Shown here one piece after another: positions 7,067 through 16,137 of a stretch of DNA of 64,000 nucleotides. Position numbers and translations under genes: made by a program. Numbering within the stretch: position 1 is the first letter of the stretch; every line of letters starts with the position of its first letter. Below the pieces are notes generated by a model that saw only the letters and a program-made list of their open reading frames with translations, searched no databases and had not been told where the DNA came from. Location: contig CAMIWE010000002.1 in NCBI GenBank assembly GCA_946402335.1, positions 1 to 64,000 of the forward strand. Reading direction: 5' to 3'. Source of the stretch: an uncultured Lachnoclostridium sp. Lineage in GTDB: Bacteria; Bacillota; Clostridia; Lachnospirales; Lachnospiraceae.

Positions 7067-8479
7067 ATGAGAAAAACGAAAATTGTTTGTACCATCGGAC
7101 CGGCCAGTGAGAGTCCGGAAATGATTGAAAAACTGTGTCTTGCCGGAATGAATGTCGCGAGACTGAACTTCTCCCACGGGTCGCATGAAGAACACAAAAA
7201 ACGCATCGATACGATTCGTGAGGTCAGCAGCAGGCTGCATCTGCCGATTGCCGTTTTACTGGATACCAAGGGACCGGAATTCCGTATCCGGACTTTCGAG
7301 GGCGGAAAAGTGAGCCTGAAGGCCGGTGACCGCTTTACGTTCCGATCCGGTAACGGTGTGGGAAACCGGGAATGTGTTTATGTAAATTTTGAAGGGCTCT
7401 CGGGTGATGTAAAGCCCGGCGATCACATTCTTGTCTGCAACGGTCTTATGGATTTCGTCGTTCGTGAAATCGCCGGTGATGATGTTGTCTGTGAGACGCT
7501 TACGGACGGTGTTCTGTCCGACCGGAAGAGCATGAATTTCCCGGGAAAGGTTATGAGTACCGAGTACCTGAGCGAACAGGATAAAGCGGATATTTTATTC
7601 GGAATCGAGAATGAAGTGGACTTCATAGCCTGCTCATTTGTCTCAAAAGCGGATGATCTGCGCGCGGTCCGGGCATTTCTTACGGAGCACGGTTCGCCGG
7701 ATATTGAGCTGATCGCGAAGATTGAAAATCAGCCCGGTATCGACAACATTGAAGAAATCTGCGAATTGTGCTCGGGGATTATGATCGGCCGCGGAGACAT
7801 GGGCGTGGAGATTGCTCCGGAGAAGCTCCCTGCGGTACAGAAGAGCCTGATCACCAAATGCAGACTGCTTGGTAAGCGTGTCATTACGGCAACGGAAATG
7901 CTTGAATCCATGATCAACTCGCCGAGACCTACCCGAGCGGAGGTTTCGGATGTGGCCAATGCGGTTTATGACGGTACTTCGGCGGTAATGCTTTCCGGCG
8001 AAACCGCAGCCGGTAAGTATCCCGAGCAGACGGTTAAGATGATGGCATCGATAGCGGAAGCGACCGAGGCTTCGATCCATTACGATAAGCGGTTCCACAA
8101 CTATTCCTTTGAGATGAAGAACACCGTGGACTGTATCTCACATGCGGTTTGCGGCATGGCGATTGACGTTCACGCAAAGGCGATTGCCGTATGTTCTCTT
8201 TCCGGAATTACCGTGCGAATGGTTTCGCGGTTCCGGTGTCCGGTCGATATCATCGGCATTACGACCAATGAGAAGAGCTACCGGAGACTTTCCCTTTCCT
8301 GGGGCGTTACGCCGGTGCTTTGTGAAACTTTTGATTCGACGGATGTGCTGTTTTACTTTGCACAGAAGACTACGACCGATATCATGAAACTGCAGAAGGA
8401 CGATAATATCGTTGTTACCGGAGGCATGATAAACGGCTTGTCCGGAAACACCAATCTGATCAAGATCGTTACGGTGTAA
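7067..8479 (+). CDS. pyk: Pyruvate kinase
   Basis: Pyruvate kinase converts phosphoenolpyruvate and ADP to pyruvate and ATP in the last step of glycolysis. All main motifs are present in this 470-residue protein: KIVCTIGPAS at the N-terminus, MNVARLNFSHG, LLDTKGPEFRIR, the metal site IMIGRGDMGVEI, and the signature region TATEMLESMINSPRPTRAEV followed by DGTSAVMLSGETAAGKYP. It is the short form without the extra C-terminal PEP-utilising-like domain found in many Bacilli. The ribosome binding site AGAAAGGA is well placed. Confidence 0.97.
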   Translation: MRKTKIVCTIGPASESPEMIEKLCLAGMNVARLNFSHGSHEEHKKRIDTIREVSSRLHLPIAVLLDTKGPEFRIRTFEGGKVSLKAGDRFTFRSGNGVGNRECVYVNFEGLSGDVKPGDHILVCNGLMDFVVREIAGDDVVCETLTDGVLSDRKSMNFPGKVMSTEYLSEQDKADILFGIENEVDFIACSFVSKADDLRAVRAFLTEHGSPDIELIAKIENQPGIDNIEEICELCSGIMIGRGDMGVEIAPEKLPAVQKSLITKCRLLGKRVITATEMLESMINSPRPTRAEVSDVANAVYDGTSAVMLSGETAAGKYPEQTVKMMASIAEATEASIHYDKRFHNYSFEMKNTVDCISHAVCGMAIDVHAKAIAVCSLSGITVRMVSRFRCPVDIIGITTNEKSYRRLSLSWGVTPVLCETFDSTDVLFYFAQKTTTDIMKLQKDDNIVVTGGMINGLSGNTNLIKIVTV

Positions 8480-8615
8480 CGGGGAATATTTCTATTCATA
8501 TATATTGCTGTTGCCCTGTTGGCTCTTATCCTCGCAATAATTCTTTTACCTTGATTGACCCGAAAAGCGAATGGAGCCCGGATTCTTATAACACGTTGCG
8601 AAAGAGGATGGATTA

Positions 8616-9155
8616 TTGAAAACATTGATTATCAATTGCAGCCCGGTCAAAACCGGTGCGACAGCCGAAATTGTCAGGATTGTTGAAGGGGAACTCGCAG
8701 AACGGTATGATACCAAATGTATCTGTATCGATGATTACAAGTTCGATTACTGCAGGGGTTGTCGTACCTGTCACAGAACGGCCCGCTGCGTTATGGACGA
8801 TGATGTCAGCCGGATTATGAAGAAAATTGACGAGGCGGATGTAGTTGTTTCGGTTGCTCCGTCATATTGGGCAGACATCCCCGGTCAATTCAAGGCATTT
8901 ATCGACAGATGTACCCCGTGGTGTGATACCCATGAACCGCATGCAGTAATACGGGAAGGGAAACGAGGCTTTGCCATTGCCTTAAGAACCGGTCCGGGCA
9001 TGCATGAATGTGACCGGATCATTCAAAGCATAGAGCACTTTTACGGTCATCTTCATATTGCCTGCGACGGTCATCTGGGACTCACATCGATTGAGTACAA
9101 GGAAGATGTAGAAAAGAGAAAACCGGAAATCAGGGATTTCTGCAGAACAGTCTGA
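8616..9155 (+). CDS. Iron-sulfur flavoprotein-like NAD(P)H-dependent oxidoreductase
   Basis: A 179-residue flavodoxin-fold protein starting at a TTG with AAAGAGGA upstream. Residues 1-15 (LIINCSPVKTGATAEIV) form the FMN phosphate loop. A compact cluster C-RG-C-RT-C-HRTAR-C (CX2CX2CX5C, near residues 44-57) matches the 4Fe-4S motif of Isf-type iron-sulfur flavoproteins. SVAPSYWADIPGQFKAFIDR is the usual flavin and active-site segment. It probably transfers electrons from ferredoxin or NAD(P)H. The adjacent GNAT gene starts 33 bp after its stop. Confidence 0.85.
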   Translation: MKTLIINCSPVKTGATAEIVRIVEGELAERYDTKCICIDDYKFDYCRGCRTCHRTARCVMDDDVSRIMKKIDEADVVVSVAPSYWADIPGQFKAFIDRCTPWCDTHEPHAVIREGKRGFAIALRTGPGMHECDRIIQSIEHFYGHLHIACDGHLGLTSIEYKEDVEKRKPEIRDFCRTV

Positions 9156-9188
9156 GTTGGATGATTGCGGAAAAGGGACGGAGACCAG

Positions 9189-9704
9189 ATGCTTATCAGA
9201 CAATGCAAAAAAGAAGATATTCCCGGAATTCTTCGATTGGTAGAAGATTCGTATGCGCCGTATTCAGAATCTATTCGCGGAATCGTCGTTCCGTCGTATT
9301 CTAAAGAAGAGCTGGAGACTTTGCTGAATTCCGGGCAAAGTGATGTCCTGGTCGCGGAGGATAACGGCAGCTTGGTCGGAATGACCGCCGGAACGGAATT
9401 CGGCCCCTGTGCCTATCATGTGAAAATGCTGTTCGTTTCCGGGCAGAAACAGCGTCGGGACATCGGAAGCGAGTTGCTTCATAGCGTGGAAAGCAGGGCA
9501 AAGGAAAGAGGTTTTTCCTTGTTGACGCTGAACTGTTTGGATTGGGCGGAATGGAGCAGGCGGTTTTATGTAAAGCACGGATACAGAGAATATTGCAGGG
9601 ACGATGAGTTGATCTGCCCTGATTTAAAGAAGCAGGCGGATTTTCTGAGGGAAATCGGAAGACTGAATAACAATCGCAAACATCTCCTTTGGAAAATTAC
9701 ATGA
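9189..9704 (+). CDS. GNAT-family N-acetyltransferase
   Basis: A 171-residue acetyltransferase-fold protein. Acetyl-CoA-binding motif A is seen as VKMLFVSGQKQRRDIGSELLHSVESRA, and the late WSRRFYVKHGYREY is the usual motif B end. The ATG at 9189 follows GGGACGGAGA and begins at the conserved MLIRQCKKEDIPGIL. Substrate is unknown. Confidence 0.85.
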   Translation: MLIRQCKKEDIPGILRLVEDSYAPYSESIRGIVVPSYSKEELETLLNSGQSDVLVAEDNGSLVGMTAGTEFGPCAYHVKMLFVSGQKQRRDIGSELLHSVESRAKERGFSLLTLNCLDWAEWSRRFYVKHGYREYCRDDELICPDLKKQADFLREIGRLNNNRKHLLWKIT

Positions 9705-9742
9705 CGAATCGGGTTTTAACGTTTTGAAGAAAGGAAACAGAT

Positions 9743-10051
9743 ATGAAATTAATAGATTGTACAGAGCCGGTATTATGCAGAGGTACTGTTTTTCGATTTA
9801 AAGGGAAGTACCCGTTCTGCGAAGATCATGTTGATTTTATGCTTTGCAATTATCCGCACCATGATGACGATTGCCTTCCCTTTGCTTTATATTGTGTCTC
9901 AGGATATTGCGCCGGTCATATTGAATATGTACTTCCGCTTGAGGCACAGTATGAGAATTCAAGGAGCGTAAGCACGGAATGGGTTATAAAAAACTGGAAC
10001 AGATGCATATACGCTGAATGCGCTGTCAGTGATGTGGAAGTTATTCTATAA
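9743..10051 (+). CDS. Uncharacterised 102-residue protein
   Basis: A compact soluble protein preceded by GAAAGGA. It has six cysteines, several aromatic residues and a CNYPHHDDDCLPF acid-histidine stretch, and ends with a WVIKNWNRCIYAECAVSDVEVIL strand-rich segment. No transmembrane helix or signal peptide is present. The size and fold pattern resemble small immunity-type proteins, but no toxin neighbour is seen, so I do not assign one. Confidence 0.65.
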   Translation: MKLIDCTEPVLCRGTVFRFKGKYPFCEDHVDFMLCNYPHHDDDCLPFALYCVSGYCAGHIEYVLPLEAQYENSRSVSTEWVIKNWNRCIYAECAVSDVEVIL

Positions 10052-10135
10052 ACTTTTCATTTGCCGGAAAGCCGGTGTCGGATAAAACCCGTTAATTCCG
10101 AAGAGAATTAATTCATTCGATTTTCAGGAGGGAAA

Positions 10136-10324
10136 ATGGACGTTTCCATTGAAGATGAAAAGTGGTCATCATTGACCCATGAGCAGAAGAATCACGAGTT
10201 GTATTTGCGGCAGAAGGCTTTGCTTCAGCAGTTCCTTGAAAAGGGAGCCATATCGCAGGCGCAGCATGACAAGAGCCTGCATGATCTGACGGAGAAGATG
10301 CATGAGGATGCATCGGGAGTGTAA
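10136..10324 (+). CDS. Small charged 62-residue protein
   Basis: A 62-residue ORF with a strong CAGGAGGG ribosome binding site. The sequence is helical and charged, with a LRQKALLQQFLEKGAISQAQHDKSLHDL stretch that looks like a short helical hairpin. Similar short proteins with the pattern K..LL..FL..GAIS..Q..KSL are familiar from Clostridia, but I know no function. Confidence 0.65.
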   Translation: MDVSIEDEKWSSLTHEQKNHELYLRQKALLQQFLEKGAISQAQHDKSLHDLTEKMHEDASGV

Positions 10325-10463
10325 GAATAGCAGGAGCCGTAAGAAGTGTTATTCGGGAGAAATCGATTGCGAGGTAAGGGATTATGGAACAGGAACCGGA
10401 GCTGTACAAAGCATTCATAGACGGATGAGTGGCCGGAGTAAACGGATAAGGGGGGAGTAGAAG

Positions 10464-11360
10464 ATGTTTTCAGACATCAAAGAAAGCGAAAACTGGGAAC
10501 TTGTAAAACCGGTAAAAAAAGGATGGTCGTCTGACGAAAAATACTATGTGCAAACCTTTTCCAAAGAGCATTTGCTTCTTCGGATTGCAGACATCGATCA
10601 ATTCGCAGACAAAAAGAAAGAGTACGAAATCATCGAAAAGTATGCGGAACTTGGATTTCCGATGTCTTCGCCGGTTGCGTTCGGCGTGTGCAACGATCAG
10701 AAAAGTGTTTATATGCTTTTACGCTGGGTTGACGGGACGGATCTGGAAACCGTGCTTCCCAAGCTTTCGGAAGAGGAACAGTATAAACTCGGCCGGGAGG
10801 CCGGGCTCATTTTACGGAAAATCCACGGGGTCCCGTTGGACCGTGAGGATATTCCGAACACCACGAAGAAAGTAAAAAAACTGGCCCAGCTGGCAAGATA
10901 TGAGGAATCAAACCTTCGTATCCCGAATGACGAAACGGCAATCCGGTACGTGAAGGAGAATATCGATCAAATCTGGAAACAGCCGCCTGTATATATGCAT
11001 GGTGATTTTCACCCGGGGAACCTGATTTACAGGAACGATTCTTCCATCGGCGTCATTGATTTTAACCGCTGGGAAGTCGGAGACCCGTTCGAGGAGTTTT
11101 ACAAGCTGGAAAGCTTCGGAACGGAAATCAGCATTCCGTATTGCATCGGCCAGATTGATGCCTATTTTGACGATTCCGTACCGATGGATTTCTGGATGGC
11201 CAATGCGGTCTATGTTGCCCAGGCATCCCTGTTCTCCATCAAATGGGCAGAACCCTTCGGACAAAGCGATGTCGACGGAATGGTGGAGCGCGCGAAGAGG
11301 GCATTTGCCGATTTTGATGATTTTCACCGAGTGATTCCCGGGTGGTATAAAAAACGATAA
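10464..11360 (+). CDS. Aminoglycoside phosphotransferase (APH)-family kinase
   Basis: A 298-residue APH/choline-kinase-fold protein. The catalytic loop MHGDFHPGNLIY carries the HGDxxxxN signature, and VIDFNRWEVGDPFEEF supplies the metal-binding aspartate and the D-P-x-x-E/D element typical of APH enzymes. The nucleotide hinge VYMLLRWVDGTDLE is also recognisable. It phosphorylates a small molecule; whether that is an antibiotic, a sugar or a metabolite cannot be told. The AAGGGGGGAG ribosome binding site sets the start. It ends 18 bp before the DHH gene and is probably in the same operon. Confidence 0.88.
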   Translation: MFSDIKESENWELVKPVKKGWSSDEKYYVQTFSKEHLLLRIADIDQFADKKKEYEIIEKYAELGFPMSSPVAFGVCNDQKSVYMLLRWVDGTDLETVLPKLSEEEQYKLGREAGLILRKIHGVPLDREDIPNTTKKVKKLAQLARYEESNLRIPNDETAIRYVKENIDQIWKQPPVYMHGDFHPGNLIYRNDSSIGVIDFNRWEVGDPFEEFYKLESFGTEISIPYCIGQIDAYFDDSVPMDFWMANAVYVAQASLFSIKWAEPFGQSDVDGMVERAKRAFADFDDFHRVIPGWYKKR

Positions 11361-11378
11361 GATACTGTGGAGGTATTT

Positions 11379-12890
11379 ATGTCTTTTCAACTGTCGGATT
11401 TGTGTAAGTACAAAGACATTGTCATACAGTGCCATGACAATCCGGACGCAGATGCCCTGGCAAGCGGCTTTGCGCTTCGGTGGTATCTGGAGCGGAAAGG
11501 AATTGCGGCGCGCTTTGTGTACGGCGGGCCCAATGCGATCACGAAAAGCAATCTGGTGCTGATGGACGAGAATCTCGGAATCAATTGCGAGCACGTGGAG
11601 ACGCTTTCGGAACCGGAACTTTTAGTTACGGTGGACTGTCAGTACGGGGAGAGCAACGTTACCGGGTTTGCCGCGAAGGAAGTGGCCGTAATCGATCATC
11701 ATCAGGTGTCGGCCGAACTCCCCGCGATGCATGAGGTCAGAAGCAATTACGGGTCCTGTTCCACGGTTTTGTATGAAATGTTCCGGGAAGAGGGAATCGA
11801 TATCAACACAGACCGGAATCTGGCAACGGCGCTGTATTACGGCCTCATGACGGATACCGGGGATTTCTCGGAGATTTCGCACCCGAGTGACCGCGACCTT
11901 CGGGATACGGCAGGATTTCAGAAGACGCTGATCACGCTGTTTCGGAATTCCAATCTGTCCATCGAAGAACTTCGGATTGCCGGGGAAGCCCTGAAAAATA
12001 CGATCGTGGACGAAAAGCGGTGCTACGGCATAGTGGAAGCAGGGCCTTGTGACTCCAACATTCTCGGGATTATCAGCGATATGTTTCTTGAGGTGGAAGG
12101 CGTCGATACCTGCGTGGTTTATAACATTCTTCCGCCCGGAATCAAGTATTCCGTCCGCAGTTGTGTGAAGGAAGTGAAGGCCTGTGAGCTGGCATCCTAC
12201 CTTGCCGAGAATCTCGGCGGCGGAGGGGGACATCTTGTGAAGGCCGGCGGTTTTTTGAAAAAGGATCTTCTTGTGAAAGCCGGCGTCCGGTATGAAAAGG
12301 ATGCGGTTACGGAGTTTGTCAAGTCTAAGATGAACACCTATTTTGACACATCCGTCATTCTGGAGGCGGGGCAGTACCGGGCGGACCTTTCCGAATTTGC
12401 CCGATACCGTAAGAAACGCTTTCATGTCGGTTACGTGCAGGCAGCGGATTTTGCCGGGCCCGGGCGGACCGTTACGATCCGGACGCTCGAGGGAGACGTG
12501 GATGTAACCGTTTCGGATGACCTGTATATCATTTTGAATGTAAACGGGGAGATCTATCCGATCCGCAGGGACAAATTCGAACGGTCCTATCAGGTTTCCG
12601 ACGAGGAATATGTATACCCGGGAGAGTACCGGCCCAATGTAATCGACAATGAGACCGGTGAGCGGATTCCGCTGCTGCCGTATGCGAAGAGCTGCATTTC
12701 GATCGGAGGAGAGGGAATCTATGCAAAGCCGGTTTCCGGCAGGGTCAAGGTGTTTACGGCCTGGGACCCGGACAAATACTACCTCGGAAAGAGCGGCGAC
12801 TACCTGGCCGTGCGCGTGGACGATACTTCGGACGTTTATGTTATAGAGGGTGGCATTTTTTCGAAGACTTACGAGAAATGTGGAGATTAG
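11379..12890 (+). CDS. DHH-family phosphoesterase with C-terminal PGDYG-like domain
   Basis: Residues 1-320 are a DHH-DHHA1 phosphoesterase: the metal motif CHDNPDADALASG, the DHH triad in AVIDHHQVS (near residues 105-108), LMTDTGDFSE and the DHHA1 loop GGGGGHLVKAGG. Relatives (NrnA, GdpP) cleave nanoRNA or cyclic dinucleotides. The last 180 residues are extra. They contain two copies of a short pattern (GEIYPIRRDKFERSY and SGDYLAVRVDDTSDVYVIEGGIFSKTY) resembling the PGDYG domain. The ATG at 11379 follows GGAGG; a GTG at 11367 is less likely. Only 3 bp separate it from the TIR gene, so the two are a coupled pair. Confidence 0.85.
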   Translation: MSFQLSDLCKYKDIVIQCHDNPDADALASGFALRWYLERKGIAARFVYGGPNAITKSNLVLMDENLGINCEHVETLSEPELLVTVDCQYGESNVTGFAAKEVAVIDHHQVSAELPAMHEVRSNYGSCSTVLYEMFREEGIDINTDRNLATALYYGLMTDTGDFSEISHPSDRDLRDTAGFQKTLITLFRNSNLSIEELRIAGEALKNTIVDEKRCYGIVEAGPCDSNILGIISDMFLEVEGVDTCVVYNILPPGIKYSVRSCVKEVKACELASYLAENLGGGGGHLVKAGGFLKKDLLVKAGVRYEKDAVTEFVKSKMNTYFDTSVILEAGQYRADLSEFARYRKKRFHVGYVQAADFAGPGRTVTIRTLEGDVDVTVSDDLYIILNVNGEIYPIRRDKFERSYQVSDEEYVYPGEYRPNVIDNETGERIPLLPYAKSCISIGGEGIYAKPVSGRVKVFTAWDPDKYYLGKSGDYLAVRVDDTSDVYVIEGGIFSKTYEKCGD

Positions 12891-12893
12891 TTT

Positions 12894-15800
12894 ATGATTT
12901 ACGATGCCTTTATCAGTTACCGGCATACTCCGCTTGATATGGAGTTTGCAAAGAAAGTTCATTCCGGACTGGAAACCTTCCGGGTACCCGGAGCGGTTCA
13001 GAAGAAGACCGGCAAGAAGAAAATCCGCAGAGTGTTCCGCGACCAGGAGGAGCTTCCGATCGGAAGCGACCTGAACGACAACATCGCAAAAGCCATTCGG
13101 GAATCGGAATACCTGATCGTCATCTGTTCGCCGGATACCCCCGGCTCCTACTGGGTGGCAAAGGAGATCGAGACATTTGTCTCAATGCATGACCGGCAGC
13201 ATGTTCTGGCGGTTTTGGTGGACGGAGAGCCGGAGCAGAGCTTTCCGCAGATGCTTTTAACCGATGAAAACGGGAATGCCGTGGAGCCTCTGGCAGCAGA
13301 CGTGCGGGGTGCGACGGCAGCTGAGCGGAATAAAAAGTTTAAGACCGAGCTGCTGCGCCTTGCGGCACCGATTTTAGGATGTACCTATGACGATCTGCGG
13401 CAGCGGCACCGTGAACGGATCTTAAAGAGAAATCTGATGATTGCGGCAATGGCAGCAGGAGTTATCGCGGTAGCAGGCGCCGCCTTCGGTGTTTATAACG
13501 CCCGTGTGGCGAAGAATATGAAGAAACTGGCCGATGAGAAGGCCGAACTGGCAGACGAGAAGACCATGCTTGCGGGTGAGATGACAAGACTGGCGTCCGA
13601 AAAGACGAAACTTGCGGACGAGAAAACCGTTCTCGCCGACCGGATTCTTGCGGAATACCGCGAGAAGCAGATCAACCAGGCCCGGTTCTATGCGGAAGAG
13701 GCCATGTTACAGCTGCAAAACGGAAACCGCCAGGATGCGGTTCTGATCGCGGTGGAGGGGCTTCCTTCTGCCGACAGCGACCGGCCTTATGTGGCCGAGG
13801 CGGAATATGCCCTCGGTTCGGCACTTCATGCCTATGACTGCGACATGGAACTGGATTTCGACCGGATCCTTCCCCACGATAATGTTGTTACCCAAATGGT
13901 TTCCGACCGGACCGCGAAGTATCTTACCGTGGTGGATGAAGGCCAGATTGTTTATGTCTGGAATTGCGAGAGCGGCGAACGGCTTTTAAAGATTCCCGCG
14001 GTAAACGTGAACGGCAACGCGCAGAGGGTCGTCTATGCGCTTGCGGGGGAGAAAGGCCTTTATGTCGCATATGAAAAGAGCCTGGTCCGTTATGATTTTA
14101 ACGGAGCGGAAACGGCCCGTCTGATGTTCGAGAAGCAGATCAATGCCTGTTCGTATTCCGAAAAATACAACCTGATCTGCTGTGTCAGCACGGAGGCAGT
14201 ACGAATCATATCCCCGGACGACCTTTCCGTTTGCTCGGAAAATCCCTTCGGGGAGACCGGCAGATCGGTTTCCGGCTGCGACTTTTCAAGAGACGGGCAG
14301 TATGCGGTAGTCGCATATTCGAATGACCTGATCCGCCAGTCCGGCATCTTTACGGTAAATGTGTCCTCCGGAGCCGCAAATACCATCCCCGTTTCGGAGG
14401 AATACATATTAGAGTGGACCGTTACGGACGGAGGCTGTGTTGCGGTGGCAGGCACGAGAGCCGATTTCTTCTATACGAGACTCGAAAAGGTGAAGCTGGA
14501 AGTCTGTCAGATTGCAGACGGAAAGAAATTATACGATGTGGATGTTCCCTGTACCGACTGGGATATGGATTTCAGTGTTTCCATGGCGTCGGAGGCCTAC
14601 GAGGAGTACGGCGGGATGATCGTTATTGCGGCTGAAGGGCATGTGTTTACCTATAATGAGGCAACCGGGGAGCAGATCTCTCATGCGACACTGACCGATT
14701 CGGCGGTGGATCTGTATGTGCTCGAAAACTCACCGGTCGCATTTGTCAGCTGCCGGAACGGCGATATTGTTGCTGTCAGCATTACGGAAGGAAAGATCAG
14801 TTCCCAGAGTTCGGAATTTACGGGGCTTTACATCGAAAGGATGGAAGTGCTGAACGGGGGAATCTCCGTTCAGATTCCGAATTACGAAGGCGTTGTCCTG
14901 ATGCGGGCCTTAAAGGCGTCGGATCTTACGGAATATCCCGAAATTCCCTATGATGTGATGGGTATTGCAGTGTCGCCTGCCTCGGATTATTATGTGCTTC
15001 ATAACCGCAGCAAGGTCACGGAACTGGATTTCTATGACCCGAACGGGGAGTTCCTTTATAAGGAGGAGGGGCAGGGAAGCGTTTTTGCGTTCGGATTTAA
15101 CGGGAATTCGTTTGTATCGGTCCGTCCCGACCTGATAAGGATTACCGACCCGCTTAAAGGGAGCGTGAAGGAACTTACCACGGAGGACCTCGGATTGCCC
15201 ATGAACATCCGAAGCGGTAATCTGTCCCACGACGGACGTTATCTGGTAATCGGGGAACAGCTTCGCGGATTTGCGGTAATCGATCTGAATGAAGGAAAGG
15301 CTGTTTACCAAAACGCGGAACAGAGGACGGCTTCCGCCTTTACGGTCAGTGGAGATAACCGTTATGCGATCATCGCGCGGAGCGGCGCGGCCACGTTAAT
15401 CGTGGATCTTAAAACAGGGGCGGAAACGGAAGCGGCCGACTCGGCCCTTACGTGCCTTTCGTTCACCGGCGGAAAGCCGTATCTGGTGGCGGATTACAGC
15501 GGGCAATATGCGGCCTTGGCATGCGAAGACGGAATGGTGCGGCTTTTTGAAATTCCGTCCGGAAATACGGTTTTATCGTTTTCGCTGCAGACGAATCATA
15601 TCTGTTTCCTTGGCTTTACAAAGGATTCCAAACACCTTCTGATGGAGGGGGACGATCACCGCGTTAAGGTTTATGATATTACGAACGGACAGTGTCTGAT
15701 CAGCTTTGACGCATCAGAGAAGATTTCCACCATGACCGAGGACGAGAACTTCATCGCGATCAGTGACGGCTCTTCCGTATGGCTTCTGAGCGCGGAGAGT

Positions 15801-15992
15801 TTCGGCCAGCTGGCAGAGGTGCAGTACGCCCGGGTATGGCTTCCGAAGCAGAAAACCTTTGTCGCACGGTTCGGAGGGAAAATGTGGTCCATCCGCTACA
15901 AGAATTATCAGGAACTTCTGCTTGAGGCCGAAAGACAGTTCCCCGGGGCGAAGCTGAGCATGGAAAAGCGGGTTATGTATAATATCGAGTAA
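12894..15992 (+). CDS. Membrane TIR-domain protein with coiled coil and beta-propeller
   Basis: Residues 1-165 are a TIR domain (DAFISYRHTP, FRDQEELPIGSDL, YLIVICSPDT). The WVAKEI segment places Glu91 where SARM1-type NADase TIRs have their catalytic glutamate. A transmembrane helix follows at 181-201, then a strict heptad coiled coil at 212-253. A long extracellular or periplasm-side region (about 290-1032) has repeated GxxxxVWxxxSG-type blades (VYVWNCESGERLL, VRLFEIPSGNTVLSF, VKVYDITNGQCLISF) of a WD40/PQQ-like propeller. It may sense outside signals and trigger NAD+ hydrolysis or cyclic nucleotide production inside. The adjacent DHH phosphoesterase could handle the product. Function is inferred from architecture only. 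Confidence 0.85.
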   Translation: MIYDAFISYRHTPLDMEFAKKVHSGLETFRVPGAVQKKTGKKKIRRVFRDQEELPIGSDLNDNIAKAIRESEYLIVICSPDTPGSYWVAKEIETFVSMHDRQHVLAVLVDGEPEQSFPQMLLTDENGNAVEPLAADVRGATAAERNKKFKTELLRLAAPILGCTYDDLRQRHRERILKRNLMIAAMAAGVIAVAGAAFGVYNARVAKNMKKLADEKAELADEKTMLAGEMTRLASEKTKLADEKTVLADRILAEYREKQINQARFYAEEAMLQLQNGNRQDAVLIAVEGLPSADSDRPYVAEAEYALGSALHAYDCDMELDFDRILPHDNVVTQMVSDRTAKYLTVVDEGQIVYVWNCESGERLLKIPAVNVNGNAQRVVYALAGEKGLYVAYEKSLVRYDFNGAETARLMFEKQINACSYSEKYNLICCVSTEAVRIISPDDLSVCSENPFGETGRSVSGCDFSRDGQYAVVAYSNDLIRQSGIFTVNVSSGAANTIPVSEEYILEWTVTDGGCVAVAGTRADFFYTRLEKVKLEVCQIADGKKLYDVDVPCTDWDMDFSVSMASEAYEEYGGMIVIAAEGHVFTYNEATGEQISHATLTDSAVDLYVLENSPVAFVSCRNGDIVAVSITEGKISSQSSEFTGLYIERMEVLNGGISVQIPNYEGVVLMRALKASDLTEYPEIPYDVMGIAVSPASDYYVLHNRSKVTELDFYDPNGEFLYKEEGQGSVFAFGFNGNSFVSVRPDLIRITDPLKGSVKELTTEDLGLPMNIRSGNLSHDGRYLVIGEQLRGFAVIDLNEGKAVYQNAEQRTASAFTVSGDNRYAIIARSGAATLIVDLKTGAETEAADSALTCLSFTGGKPYLVADYSGQYAALACEDGMVRLFEIPSGNTVLSFSLQTNHICFLGFTKDSKHLLMEGDDHRVKVYDITNGQCLISFDASEKISTMTEDENFIAISDGSSVWLLSAESFGQLAEVQYARVWLPKQKTFVARFGGKMWSIRYKNYQELLLEAERQFPGAKLSMEKRVMYNIE
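13527..13652 (+). repeat. Six in-frame 21-bp repeats encoding a heptad coiled coil
   Basis: Residues 212-253 of the TIR protein are six consecutive seven-residue units of the form LADEKxx (LADEKAE, LADEKTM, LAGEMTR, LASEKTK, LADEKTV, LADRILA). The regular leucine and alanine positions predict a parallel coiled coil next to the membrane helix, suited to oligomerising the TIR domains. Confidence 0.85.
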
Positions 15993-16074
15993 GATCTGCC
16001 TGTGTGGAAAAGCGCAGAGGCGTATGTCCTTTGGCGGCGGAATATGCGCGGAAACGTGCAGAACCCGGAAGGAC

Positions 16075-16103
16075 TTGACGAATTGCGGTTTTTTTGATAG
16101 AAT
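16075..16103 (+). promoter_or_regulatory. Sigma-A promoter of the 20-codon leader ORF
   Basis: TTGACG (16075-16080), a 17-bp spacer and TAGAAT (16098-16103). It lies in the 406-bp gap between the TIR gene and the GNAT-RsgA gene. Confidence 0.7.
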
Positions 16104-16137
16104 CACGGTATCAACGAAGAAAGCGAGGTACTTTTAT

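Noticed and set aside
8540..8600. Promoter before the flavoprotein gene (TTGACC, TATAAC)
   Set aside because: Spacing between the boxes is far from 17 bp.
10384..10428. 14-codon ORF (MEQEPELYKAFIDG) before the APH gene
   Set aside because: Too short, and no promoter or terminator around it; kept only as a possible leader.
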